NCBI RefSeq assembly: GCF_001913155.1
Contig: NZ_CP018760.1
Location: 3,968,001 to 4,032,000, forward strand
Reading direction: 5' to 3'
DNA length: 64,000 bases
Origin: Maribacter hydrothermalis
GTDB lineage: Bacteria; Bacteroidota; Bacteroidia; Flavobacteriales; Flavobacteriaceae
Part shown: piece after piece, positions 53,746 through 62,073 of the stretch
Position numbering within the stretch: the first letter of the stretch is position 1
Layout: each line of letters opens with the position of its first letter
The notes under the pieces: model-generated
Database searches by the model: none
The model's input: the letters and a program-made list of their open reading frames with translations, nothing else
What the model was told of the DNA's origin: nothing
Translations under genes and position numbers: made by a program

Positions 53746-53838
53746 ATAACCTCGGGACAAGCCCGCGAGGCATTGAATTTAAAACATAATTAATATTTCG
53801 ACGCAAGCGTCGGAGCATTTAAATCTCGATTATCGAGT
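53746..53838 (-). repeat. Dispersed intergenic repeat, copy 2
   Basis: Read on the minus strand: CTCGATAATCGAGATTTAAA, TGCTCCGACGCTTGCGTCGA, AATATTAATTA, then AATTCAATGCCTCGCGGGCT and CCCGAGG. It matches the blocks at 2229-2338 and contains internal hairpins (CGACGC/GCGTCG; CCTCGGG with its complement). Confidence 0.6.
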
Positions 53839-53893
53839 AAAGTGTGACAAACTACATAAATTTCATACTCATAGGGAAACACGTTTTTATACA

Positions 53894-54382
53894 ATGGATA
53901 AAGAAGAGGTCTTTACGAACTTAATACGAGAACATCAGGCGCTATTATATAAGGTGACATCAATTTACACCGATAATAAAGAAGATCGCGAAGACTTGTT
54001 TCAGGAAGTGGTCTTTCAGCTATGGAAATATTTTGATTCGTTCCGTAACGATGCAAAAGTAACCACCTGGATGTATCGTGTAGCTATGAATACGGCAATT
54101 ACATTTATTAAGAAGAAAAAGAGAAGACCAGATTCTGTTCCAGTTGCAGATGTATTCATTAATCAATCTGACTATAAAGACGATGTTTATGAAGAGCGAT
54201 TAAAACTACTTTATCGGCATCTACAACATTTAAACACTTTAGAAAAAGGTCTCATATTCCTCTTGCTTGAAGGTAAAAGTTATAAAGAGATAGCACAAAT
54301 AACCGGACTTAGCGATAGCAACGTGGGTACTAAAATATCTCGAGTAAAAAAGAAATTAAAAACTAACATGACAAAGCAATAA
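53894..54382 (+). CDS. ECF-type RNA polymerase sigma factor
   Basis: 162 residues. Region 2 has LLYKVTSIYTDNKEDREDLF and QEVVFQLWKYFDSFR; region 4 has LNTLEKGLIFLLLEGKSYKE followed by IAQITGLSDSNVGTKISRVK, the promoter-recognition helix-turn-helix. There is no region 3, as in all ECF sigmas. The next gene, 2 bp downstream, encodes a membrane protein that is probably its anti-sigma partner or a linked regulator. Target promoters are unknown. Confidence 0.9.
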   Translation: MDKEEVFTNLIREHQALLYKVTSIYTDNKEDREDLFQEVVFQLWKYFDSFRNDAKVTTWMYRVAMNTAITFIKKKKRRPDSVPVADVFINQSDYKDDVYEERLKLLYRHLQHLNTLEKGLIFLLLEGKSYKEIAQITGLSDSNVGTKISRVKKKLKTNMTKQ

Positions 54383-54384
54383 TC

Positions 54385-54984
54385 ATGGAATTAGAAGAAC
54401 TACAATCGGCATGGACACAATTAAGCGATGACCTAAATCATCAAAAAAAATTAACGAATAAAATAATACTAGACATGACAAAGCAGAAATATCAGAATAA
54501 ATTCACCACTATTACTAAATATGAAACTTTAGGTGCTTTTGTCTGTTTTGCTATTGCATTCTTTATATTACTAAATTTTAGCAAATTAGATACTTGGTAT
54601 TTACAAGTTTGTGGGATTTTAACTCTTTCATTTCTAATTATACTACCGGCAATGGTGTTAATTACCTTAAAAAAAATAAAGAATATTGATATTATAAACG
54701 GGTCTTATAAAGAAAATTTGAAGTTCTATTTGAAAACTAAGAATAGGCTTTTAAAATTACAGCAAATTGGAATAGCTGTTGGTTTTATTGGACTATTATT
54801 TATAGTGCCGGTAACCTCTAAAATCATTTCTAACAAAAATGTTTTTCTAACCAGTTTAAAAACAGAGCAATATGTGATTTTTGCTATTACGTTAATTGCT
54901 ATGGTATTTTTCTGTAAATGGGCATATAACGGTTACCTTAAAGTAACACATTCTGCTCAAGAACTATTGCAAGATCTAGAGTAG
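54385..54984 (+). CDS. Four-helix membrane protein, possible anti-sigma partner
   Basis: 199 residues. The N-terminal 40 residues are cytoplasmic and begin MELEELQSAWTQLSDDLNHQ; four transmembrane helices follow at about 48-66, 75-95, 128-147 and 160-180. There is no zinc HxxxCxxC motif, so it is not a classical ZAS anti-sigma. Coupling to the ECF sigma (2-bp gap) is the main reason to suspect a regulatory role. The 3' end lies 3 bp from the convergent GntR gene. Confidence 0.7.
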   Translation: MELEELQSAWTQLSDDLNHQKKLTNKIILDMTKQKYQNKFTTITKYETLGAFVCFAIAFFILLNFSKLDTWYLQVCGILTLSFLIILPAMVLITLKKIKNIDIINGSYKENLKFYLKTKNRLLKLQQIGIAVGFIGLLFIVPVTSKIISNKNVFLTSLKTEQYVIFAITLIAMVFFCKWAYNGYLKVTHSAQELLQDLE

Positions 54985-54987
54985 TTT

Positions 54988-55617
54988 TTACTCAGTCAGT
55001 TTCTTTTGAACGTAATTTAAAATCAGCATCCAATTCATTTTTAATAGGAGGGAAGCGGTAGGTACATTGTTATCCGCAATAGCAGATATTATGGAATCAT
55101 GTTGATTATCTGATTTATTATAGAAGGAATCATCATTTGTAAAGGCACGTTCATAAAAGAAAATACGTGTCTTTAAATCATGTAGAATTTTAAGAGCCAA
55201 ATCATTTTTATAGCCTTTGGTCAACAATTTATGGAATTCTAAATCTGCTTGTATTCTTGAAATAGCATCTGTGGCATTTTCAAATACTTCTTGCTGTTTC
55301 TTGAGTTCAACAATATGTTCTTCGGTAAATTCAGAGTTTTCAATTGCCATTACCTCTAAGTTAGCAACCAGCTCATATAAGTCTTCGGCTTCCTTTACAT
55401 CCAAATCAGCGATTATAAAACCTCTGTTGGGAACTGCTTTTATAATATGGGACTGTTGTAATTGGGTCAATGCTTCTCGTATTGGAGTAACGCTAACATT
55501 TAACTTACGAGATAGAGCGGCTAAATTTATGGTTTTTCCTATACTTAGCTTTCCTGTTATCATTTCTGACAATAAATAATCTCGGACTTGATCTCTTAAA
55601 TTCAACTTTATCAACAT
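54988..55617 (-). CDS. GntR-family transcriptional regulator (FCD/FadR subfamily)
   Basis: 209 residues. N-terminal winged helix: LRDQVRDYLLSEMITGKLSI and LSRKLNVSVTPIREALTQLQ. The C-terminal helical FCD ligand domain has ELVANLEVMAIENSEFTEE, LEFHKLLTKGY (metal-site His region) and DNQHDSIISAIADNN (second His). It should bind a small carboxylate effector. A 12-bp palindrome with a GTATAC core is 17 bp before its start, suggesting autoregulation. No catabolic genes adjoin it, so the target pathway is unknown. Confidence 0.88.
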   Translation of the reverse strand: MLIKLNLRDQVRDYLLSEMITGKLSIGKTINLAALSRKLNVSVTPIREALTQLQQSHIIKAVPNRGFIIADLDVKEAEDLYELVANLEVMAIENSEFTEEHIVELKKQQEVFENATDAISRIQADLEFHKLLTKGYKNDLALKILHDLKTRIFFYERAFTNDDSFYNKSDNQHDSIISAIADNNVPTASLLLKMNWMLILNYVQKKLTE

Positions 55618-55633
55618 ACGTCAAATATAATAT

Positions 55634-55645
55634 ATCGTATACGAT
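55634..55645. promoter_or_regulatory. Candidate GntR operator
   Basis: ATCGTATACGAT, a perfect palindrome whose GTATAC core resembles operators known for several FCD-type GntR regulators. It is 17 bp upstream of the GntR gene and also within reach of the divergent lipoprotein gene at 55761. Confidence 0.55.
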
Positions 55646-55760
55646 TATAACTTTTGTAATTAATACTTTATTGCGTATAAACCATTAAATTTTGTTCTTT
55701 AAATCAATAATATAAGGGCATTTTTGACGTTTTACATTCAAACCCCATAACTTATAAAAA

Positions 55761-56543
55761 ATGAAGAATTTAATATCTTTTTTTAAAAAATCGTTACTTC
55801 TAGTTTCAACCCTATTATTAGTAATCAGTTGTAGTGATGATGATACAACAAAGGAAGAGGTATCATTAACACAAACAGAGCTTAAAGCAATGCTAGAAAC
55901 AGATGATATTACTGGCGGTATAGATTTGGCATTATACGATTTATATACTAATACGGGCAGTTCTGGAAAAACAATGAGTAATGAATGTTACAGTGCGGTA
56001 TACTCAGACACAGGTTATGTTGCGACTTTTAACAATTGTGTGTTAAATGGAACTGAAAATGTGAATGGTACGTTATCTGTTACCTACAATCAACAGGGTG
56101 AAACCGGTTCTTTCACAGCAAGTTATGTTGATTTTTATGTTGGAGAAATTAAAATAAATGGCTCTAGGTCATTTACATTTAGTACCAATTCCAATGATAG
56201 TTCTATTACATTTCAAGTCACTAGTGAAATGACAGTAGAAAAAGAAGATGGCTCAATTATTTCTGATAATGGCACAAAATCTACTACCATTGCATTTGGT
56301 AACACTACTTCATATAGTATATCAGGAAGTTGGACCGTTGTTTTTGAAGGGAATACGTATAATGTAACCGTAAATAACCCATTAACAAGTGAAGTTACGT
56401 GTAATTATGTGTCTAGTGGTGATATGGATGTTTCTAAAAACGGACTTTCTGTAAACGTAGATTTTGGCGATAGCACATGTGATAATGTTGCTATAATGAC
56501 CTATCCAAATGGAGTAAAGGAAGAAATTGTATTAAAAGATTAA
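55761..56543 (+). CDS. Hypothetical lipoprotein
   Basis: 260 residues with a lipoprotein signal LLLVSTLLLVISCSDDDTT (Cys about 24). The mature part is rich in Ser, Thr, Asn and Gly and in alternating beta strands (NGTLSVTYNQQGETGSFTAS, YSISGSWTVVFEGNTYNVTV) with two or three Cys residues. The family is not recognised; typical of surface lipoproteins in this phylum. Divergent from the GntR gene and followed by a terminator. Confidence 0.7.
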   Translation: MKNLISFFKKSLLLVSTLLLVISCSDDDTTKEEVSLTQTELKAMLETDDITGGIDLALYDLYTNTGSSGKTMSNECYSAVYSDTGYVATFNNCVLNGTENVNGTLSVTYNQQGETGSFTASYVDFYVGEIKINGSRSFTFSTNSNDSSITFQVTSEMTVEKEDGSIISDNGTKSTTIAFGNTTSYSISGSWTVVFEGNTYNVTVNNPLTSEVTCNYVSSGDMDVSKNGLSVNVDFGDSTCDNVAIMTYPNGVKEEIVLKD

Positions 56544-56569
56544 TATCTTTTGAATGTAATATAAATTAG

Positions 56570-56599
56570 AAAGGATAAGATTGTTTGATCTTATCCTTT
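56570..56599 (+). terminator. Terminator of the hypothetical lipoprotein gene
   Basis: AAAGGATAAGAT, loop TGTTTG, ATCTTATCCTTT then further T. 26 bp past the stop. Confidence 0.88.
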
Positions 56600-56700
56600 T
56601 TTGCTAATACAGTGAAACGAAATTAGTAGTTTCTTCTAATTCTTTCCCTAAAATTAAATTTATTTAGAAAGACGCTCAATTTTATATTCAATTGAAGTTA

Positions 56701-57362
56701 ATGTGTGTGATTTCTAGATGCTACCCATTGTACCCGTTTACTGTTTTTAAAACTAGAAAAGAATGTATTTCTTCTGGTTTCTGTCGGTGTGTTTCTGATA
56801 AAAGTTCTCATGATATTTGTTTTTATAGGGTGATTAGCCCTGTGATTGATGATTATTTTAAATGGAGTAATTAATGTGTGTGATTTCTAGATGCTACCCA
56901 TTGTACCCGTTTACTGTTTTTAAAACTAGAAAAGAATGTATTTCTTCTGGTTTCTGTCGGTGTGTTTCTGATAAAAGTTCTCATGATATTTGTTTTTATA
57001 GGGTGATTAGCCCTGTGATTGATGATTTTTTTTTAAATGGAGTAATTAATGCGTGTGGTTTCTAGATGCTACCCATTGTACCCGTTTACTGTTTTTAAGA
57101 CTAGAAAAGAATGTATTTCTTCTGGTTTCTGTTGGTGTGTTTCTGATAAAAGTTCTCATACTATTTGTTTTTATGGAGTGATTAGCTCCGTGATTGATGA
57201 TTAGTTTTGATTAAAGTTTTTAATGTGTATAATTCCTTGATACTACCCATTGTATTCGCTTACTGTTCTTAAAACTTGTAAAAAATGTATTTCTTCTAGT
57301 TTCTGTTGCTGTATTTCTAATAAATGTTTTCATGATGTTTAATTTATAATTGATGATTAATA
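56701..57362 (+). repeat. Four tandem copies of a ~174-bp element with conserved hairpins
   Basis: Copies start at 56701, 56874, 57049 and 57223 (periods 173, 175, 174). Copies 1 and 2 are near identical, copy 3 is moderately and copy 4 strongly diverged. Each begins with ATG; copies 1-3 keep a Cys-rich frame of 50-60 residues, copy 4 breaks it. TTTCTAG (56711) pairs with CTAGAAA (56753) in copies 1-3. A second hairpin (56827-56841 in copy 1) changes from AGGG/CCCT to GGAG/CTCC in copy 3 by compensatory changes at two pairs. This fits an RNA element better than a peptide, though neither is proved. Confidence 0.85.
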
Positions 57363-57539
57363 GTTTTCTTATATTAACAAGACGAGTATATTTTAATTTT
57401 GTTACAGTACTATGCATAAAAAGGTACTATTTTTAACATAATTTTAAAATAGTATTGCATAATTATTTGATTTTCAATTAATTGTATTCTTGTTAATTAT
57501 ACACATTTTAACAATGTATTTTTAAATTTAAAATAGTTA

Positions 57540-57634
57540 TAACTTTGCTATAGGGGAGTAGATGAATGTTTTACAGTACAAAAACATCATTTTTATTAAA
57601 AACCTATAGTATAGTATTATAGGTTGTTTATTTT
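57540..57634 (+). ncRNA. Candidate tiny transcript with leader peptide and terminator-like hairpin
   Basis: A -7 element TAACTTTG (57540-57547) is followed by GGGGAG, then a 15-codon ORF (ATG 57562, TAG 57607-57609) whose end overlaps a hairpin AACCTATA/TATAGGTT (57601-57625) and a T-rich tail. The layout resembles an attenuator or short RNA. The rest of 57363-57863 shows no gene. Confidence 0.35.
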
Positions 57635-57702
57635 AAAAAAAATATTAAAATAAGAATGATGGTTTGATACACGTATATATTTTATATTCCGATTACAAAT
57701 CA

Positions 57703-57710
57703 TATCTTTG
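57703..57710 (+). promoter_or_regulatory. Probable -7 element for the cold-shock gene, with a long leader
   Basis: TATCTTTG fits TAnnTTTG. If used, the mRNA leader before the ATG at 57864 would be near 145 nt, as is common for cold-shock genes. Confidence 0.5.
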
Positions 57711-57863
57711 TACAACTTTTAAAGGGATGCAGATGATTCTTGCAATGACCTTACAACGAATGAAGTCATAGCGTACTAAAGAAACCTACCATTCGTTATA
57801 CACGTCACCACGTATTTCAATTCCTTTACAGTAAAATTTATAGTATTATCATTAAAATTTCGA

Positions 57864-58322
57864 ATGGCAAAATCACAACAGACATTTAATAAAACTGAAA
57901 AAGAAAAGAAGCGCTTAAAGAAGCGTGAAGAAAAAAAGAAAAAAATGCTTGCCCGTAAAGCAGCTGCAAAAGAAAATGGTACATCAGGTATTCCACTTGC
58001 ATATGTAGACTTTAACGGTAATTTGGTAGATACTCCACCAGATCCTTCAATGAAAGTTGAAGTAGAAGCTGAAGACATTGTTCTTGGTATTCCTAAAAAG
58101 GAAGAAGGAGATGTAGAAGAGTTTGACCCAGTAAGAAACGGCAAAGTCTCATTTTTCGATACTTCAAAAGGTTTTGGATTCATTATCGATTCTGAAAATA
58201 ATGAGAAATATTTCGTTCACGTAAGCGGCCTTATTGACGAAATAATGGAAAATGACAAGGTGGCTTACGAGCTAGAAAAAGGTATGAAAGGCATGAATGC
58301 CGTTCGTGTAAAAAAAATATAG
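57864..58322 (+). CDS. Cold-shock domain protein with basic N-terminal extension
   Basis: 152 residues. The N-terminal 40 residues are extremely Lys/Arg/Glu-rich (KEKKRLKKREEKKKKMLARK); a spacer to about 90 follows, then a cold-shock domain: NGKVSFFDTSKGFGFIIDSE (RNP1 KGFGFI) and KYFVHVSGL (RNP2-like). It should bind single-stranded RNA or DNA. The basic extension is common in Bacteroidota CSD proteins and may raise RNA affinity. The EamA gene follows after 16 bp. Confidence 0.9.
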   Translation: MAKSQQTFNKTEKEKKRLKKREEKKKKMLARKAAAKENGTSGIPLAYVDFNGNLVDTPPDPSMKVEVEAEDIVLGIPKKEEGDVEEFDPVRNGKVSFFDTSKGFGFIIDSENNEKYFVHVSGLIDEIMENDKVAYELEKGMKGMNAVRVKKI

Positions 58323-58338
58323 TACCAAAATATTTTGA

Positions 58339-59286
58339 ATGGCAAAAATGCAACGGAACACCATTTTGGTAGTATTGTCATTTTTTGCCATTTATTTTAT
58401 TTGGGGATCAACTTATTTGTGGAATAAAATTGCTGTTACTGAATTACCTGCCTTTATGTTAGCAGGAATACGTTTTGTAATTGCAGGTAGTTTAATATTC
58501 ATTATTTCCAAATTATTAGGGTTTCCATTAAAAATTTCCAAAAAACAATTTAAAAATACATTTATTGCCGGCTTTTTATTCCTAACCTTTGGTAACGGAG
58601 TAGTGGTTTGGGCTTTAAAGTTTGTCGATAGTAGTTTTGCTGCCTTAGAAGTGTCCGCACAGCCTTTGGTGGTTTTACTAATGATGCGCTTACTCCAGGG
58701 TAAAAAAATACAACCAATGTCTATTATTGGTGTATTTTTAGGAATAACTGGTATTTTTCTATTAGTTGGTCAACAAGAGATTATTGCTCAAGAAGGTGCT
58801 GTTTTAGGGATGGTTCTCATTTTTGTTTGTATGCTTAGTTGGTCTTATGGCAGCTTATTTGTTGGTAAAGCCGATCTTCCTTCCAATTTCTTTGTTAATA
58901 CAGGATACCAAATGTTATCTAGCGGTCTTTCTTTACTAATCGTTAGTACTTTACTAGGTGAAACTTGGTCATCACCACATACTTGGAGTTCTCCAGTAAT
59001 TTGGTCAATGGCATTACTTATTTTTTTAGGTAGTATTGTTACGTTTACTGCATTCAATTATTTGTTAAGAATTGTTTCCCCTGAAAAAGTTGCAACTTCT
59101 TCTTATGTAAACCCTATAATAGCCATGATTTTAGGATGGTATTTTTTAAATGAAGAAATTACCTTACAATCAGTAATAGCTTCATTTATTTTGTTAACGG
59201 GTGTATATTTTATTAACACTAAAAAGCAACTGACAATTTTTTCCCGCTTTACTGGAAAACGTATACCTAAGAAAATGGTTGATTAA
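58339..59286 (+). CDS. EamA/DMT-superfamily transporter
   Basis: 315 residues with ten predicted transmembrane helices as two EamA repeats: FFAIYFIWGSTYLWNKIAV with FMLAGIRFVIAG in the first, and SWSYGSLFVGKADLPSNFFV with ATSSYVNPIIAMILGWYFLN in the second. Members export amino acids, nucleosides or other metabolites; the substrate is not predictable. It overlaps the convergent pseudouridine synthase gene by 20 bp. Confidence 0.9.
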   Translation: MAKMQRNTILVVLSFFAIYFIWGSTYLWNKIAVTELPAFMLAGIRFVIAGSLIFIISKLLGFPLKISKKQFKNTFIAGFLFLTFGNGVVVWALKFVDSSFAALEVSAQPLVVLLMMRLLQGKKIQPMSIIGVFLGITGIFLLVGQQEIIAQEGAVLGMVLIFVCMLSWSYGSLFVGKADLPSNFFVNTGYQMLSSGLSLLIVSTLLGETWSSPHTWSSPVIWSMALLIFLGSIVTFTAFNYLLRIVSPEKVATSSYVNPIIAMILGWYFLNEEITLQSVIASFILLTGVYFINTKKQLTIFSRFTGKRIPKKMVD

Positions 59287-59851
59287 TTGTTGTTGAAATT
59301 ACTTGGGAAACTTTCAATTGCCCAAGTGTAAAATTTCCAATACGTATTCTAATTAAACGAACTGTAGGGTACCCAACCGATGCCGTCATTTTTCTAACTT
59401 GTCTAAACTTTCCTTCTGTAATAGTAATACGAATCCAAGAGGTTGGTCTATGTCTTCCAATTCGTAATGATGGATGAGCATCTGGTAATTCTGGAGGCTT
59501 ATTTAATAACTTAACTTTACACGGTTTTGTTAAATAAGTTTTGCCAAATATTCCAATATTTACACCATTAGACAGTTGTAGAACGCTTTCTGGAGTTATT
59601 AATCCGTCTAACTGAACCAGGTATTCTTTTTCTATTCCTGAGCTATTAATCGTATCACTTAGTTTACCATCTGTAGTCATTAATAATAATCCTTCTGACT
59701 TCTCGTCTAAACGACCCACTGGCATTATTCCTTTTGGAAAATTATATAGCTCGCTCAAAAACCGTTTTTTACGTAATTGTCGATCTTCCCCCGAAGACAT
59801 TTGACTCAAAAATCCGAATGGTTTATGTACTAAAAAATGATGATGTTCCAT
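59267..59851 (-). CDS. Pseudouridine synthase, RluE-like (RsuA family)
   Basis: 194 residues from the ATG at 59851 (an upstream ATG at 59977 would add 42 residues running into the helicase promoter and is unlikely). RsuA-family motifs: FLVHKPFGFLSQMS, GIMPVGRLDEKSEGLLLMTT with the catalytic Asp, GIEKEYLVQLDG, ITEGKFRQVRKMTASVGYPT. No S4 domain is present, as in RluE, which makes a single pseudouridine in 23S rRNA. The exact target is inferred by resemblance. Confidence 0.87.
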   Translation of the reverse strand: MEHHHFLVHKPFGFLSQMSSGEDRQLRKKRFLSELYNFPKGIMPVGRLDEKSEGLLLMTTDGKLSDTINSSGIEKEYLVQLDGLITPESVLQLSNGVNIGIFGKTYLTKPCKVKLLNKPPELPDAHPSLRIGRHRPTSWIRITITEGKFRQVRKMTASVGYPTVRLIRIRIGNFTLGQLKVSQVISTTINQPFS

Positions 59852-59943
59852 GTTTATACTATAATTGGTCAATAATCGCTTACCAATGGTCGCAAAAGAT
59901 ACCCTTTTTAACCCATGAATTAGTAATCTTATAGAGAGAATGC

Positions 59944-59951
59944 TACCTTTG
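59944..59951 (+). promoter_or_regulatory. Probable -7 promoter element of helicase 2
   Basis: TACCTTTG matches TAnnTTTG, 20 bp before the ATG at 59972. No clear -33 element. Confidence 0.5.
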
Positions 59952-59971
59952 CACCCTCCAGAAAAGATTTT

Positions 59972-61525
59972 ATGCAAGAGACTGTTTTTGAATTACAGGA
60001 AAGAAAGACCGATAAGGAACTTTATAGCTATCAACAAGGCGCAATTCAACAAATTTTTGACAAGTTCGATTCCGAACGTGACGATTACCATTTATTATAC
60101 CAGTTGCCTACAGGTGGCGGTAAAACAGTTATCTTTTCTGAAATGGTAAGACAGTATTTAAAGAACCATAATAAAAAGGTTCTTGTAATGACGCACCGTA
60201 TAGAACTTTGTAATCAAACTTCAAAAATGTTGACAAGCTTTGGTGTGGTAAACAAAGTTGTAAATAGTAAAGCTAATTTAGATGACCAAGAACGCTATAG
60301 CTGCTATGTAGCCATGGTTGAAACCTTAAATAACAGGCTTAATGACGGTCATTTAGATATATCCGACGTAGGCCTTGTAATTATTGATGAGGCGCATTAC
60401 AATTCATTTACCAAACTTTTCAAGTTTTTTGAAAACTCCTTTGTTTTGGGCGTAACGGCAACACCGTTAAGCTCTAACAAAGACTTGCCAATGAATAAAA
60501 ACTATGATGAACTTATACCAGGGGAATCTATAGAAAATTTAATTGCCAATGATTTCTTGGCAAGGGCAGAGGTATTTCAATATGATATGGGATTAACATC
60601 CCTGGAAATTGGATCTAACGGTGATTATACCGTAAAATCGTCGGCTGACTTATATACGAGTCCGGCAATGCTAAGCAAACTTTTAGAAGCGTACACCAAA
60701 CATTCTAAAGGTAAAAAGACATTAATTTTCAATAATGGTATAGAAACCTCTATTCAGGTATACCATACTTTTCAAGCGGCAGGTTTAAATATAATGCACC
60801 TTGATAATACTGCTACGAAAAAGCAGCGTAAACAAATTTTAAAATGGTTTAGAGAAACTCCGGATGCTATTTTAACATCGGTAAGTATTTTAACTACAGG
60901 TTTCGATGAACCTACTATTGACACTATTATTCTTAACAGAGCAACAAAATCACTTACCCTTTATTACCAAATGATCGGTAGGGGGTCTAGGGTTTTGAAT
61001 AATAAATCGAAGTTTACGGTGATTGATTTAGGTAATAACTTATACAGATTTGGACCTTGGGGTGCAGATTTAGATTGGGGTGCCATATTCAAGTCTCCTA
61101 ATTTCTACATGGATCGCATTCGTGATGATGAGGATATTGAAATGGATTTTAAGCTTGACTTATCTGACGAGGTCAAAGAAGAGTTTAAAAATTCTAAGGA
61201 AACCTATTTCGATATAAAAGAAACCTACGAAACAGCAACATTTGCGGGCGAATCTTCTAAAGTTGTTTTAGAAAGGTCCATTGCTCAACATGCGTATATT
61301 TGTATTGAAAATAGTGAAGATGTCTACGACGCTTTAGCTTTAGCTAAACTGTTAAAAGAAGACATTGATAATCGAATCCATGTATACGGAAAGTGTATAA
61401 GTAAGAGCACGTATAATTTCCTGAGCTGGTTAAAAGATGATTATCAAAAGAAGCTAAACGCTTATTTACGTGAAAATTTTGATACGGTATTTGAAGATAT
61501 TCACGGGTATCCGCCGGAAGATTAA
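59972..61525 (+). CDS. SF2 DEAD/DEAH-box helicase, paralogue 2
   Basis: 517 residues. Motifs: LPTGGGKTVIFSEM, MTHRIELCNQTSK, IIDEAHYNSFTKLFKFFE, GVTATPLSS, SILTTGFDEP, QMIGRGSR. It matches the protein at 18675-20186 along its entire length, including the C-terminal helical region around HAYICIENSEDVYDA, so the two are paralogues. This copy has its own promoter and ATG. Role unknown; no defence or restriction genes adjoin it. A bidirectional terminator follows. Confidence 0.9.
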   Translation: MQETVFELQERKTDKELYSYQQGAIQQIFDKFDSERDDYHLLYQLPTGGGKTVIFSEMVRQYLKNHNKKVLVMTHRIELCNQTSKMLTSFGVVNKVVNSKANLDDQERYSCYVAMVETLNNRLNDGHLDISDVGLVIIDEAHYNSFTKLFKFFENSFVLGVTATPLSSNKDLPMNKNYDELIPGESIENLIANDFLARAEVFQYDMGLTSLEIGSNGDYTVKSSADLYTSPAMLSKLLEAYTKHSKGKKTLIFNNGIETSIQVYHTFQAAGLNIMHLDNTATKKQRKQILKWFRETPDAILTSVSILTTGFDEPTIDTIILNRATKSLTLYYQMIGRGSRVLNNKSKFTVIDLGNNLYRFGPWGADLDWGAIFKSPNFYMDRIRDDEDIEMDFKLDLSDEVKEEFKNSKETYFDIKETYETATFAGESSKVVLERSIAQHAYICIENSEDVYDALALAKLLKEDIDNRIHVYGKCISKSTYNFLSWLKDDYQKKLNAYLRENFDTVFEDIHGYPPED

Positions 61526-61563
61526 TTTAAACATATACTTTTCAATTTCATTATAAATTTTAA

Positions 61564-61605
61564 AACTAAAAAGGGCTGTTCTTAAATGAACTGCCCTTTT
61601 TAGTT
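61564..61605. terminator. Bidirectional intrinsic terminator
   Basis: AACTAAAAAGGGC and GCCCTTTTTAGTT pair over 13 bp and enclose an inner GTTC/GAAC helix. It lies between helicase 2 and the convergent cupredoxin-like gene. Confidence 0.92.
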
Positions 61606-61619
61606 AAAGCCAAATAATA

Positions 61620-62006
61620 TTATTCTACAATAAGATTATACTGTGGCGTTGGGTTCAAAGGACAGAAATAAACATATTCTCCTTTTTCTAATTTCGTTTC
61701 TTTAGAATGACCCACCGTGTTATTCTTGACCGCCGCAGTTACATATGCAGTCTGAATATGGTTTTCTGGTTTAGAGGCATCTTTACCTTTTTTCACCAAT
61801 ACTAAACCAACATCTTTACCAACGTTGTTGTTCGCAACATCAAATACATAAGTTCCTTCGCTAACCGTAATTGATTTTTGGGTAAACTCACCAGATGTTT
61901 GCTCTAGGGCTATTTTCTTTACGGGATGCTTCATTATTTTATCTTGAGCGTTTGCGCTAAATGAGAATGCCAATACGATAACTAAAATTGATACTACTTT
62001 TTTCAT
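61620..62006 (-). CDS. Secreted cupredoxin-like protein lacking a full copper site
   Basis: 128 residues; signal peptide (VVSILVIVLAFSFSANA). The beta-sandwich pattern ITVSEGTYVFDVANNNVGKD, then KLEKGEYVYFCPLNPTPQYN, is plastocyanin-like. The usual C-x-x-H-x-x-M copper loop reads CPLNPTPQY, keeping Cys but not His or Met, so type 1 copper binding is doubtful. It may be a structural or haem/thiol relative. It follows the AhpD-like gene by 67 bp on the same strand. Confidence 0.7.
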   Translation of the reverse strand: MKKVVSILVIVLAFSFSANAQDKIMKHPVKKIALEQTSGEFTQKSITVSEGTYVFDVANNNVGKDVGLVLVKKGKDASKPENHIQTAYVTAAVKNNTVGHSKETKLEKGEYVYFCPLNPTPQYNLIVE

Positions 62007-62073
62007 GTGTTTTAAATTTAATGAGCTTTTGCTCTAATGGATAGATTAATACTAAATGTTTGTAAAATTGTAT

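Noticed and set aside
56701..57362. Possible CRISPR array
   Set aside because: Units are contiguous 174-bp tandem copies without unique spacers, and no cas genes are present. The 42239 array likewise has no spacers.
57776..58183. 135-codon minus-strand frame
   Set aside because: Antisense to the cold-shock gene; the Phe/Ser runs mirror its Lys/Glu codons.
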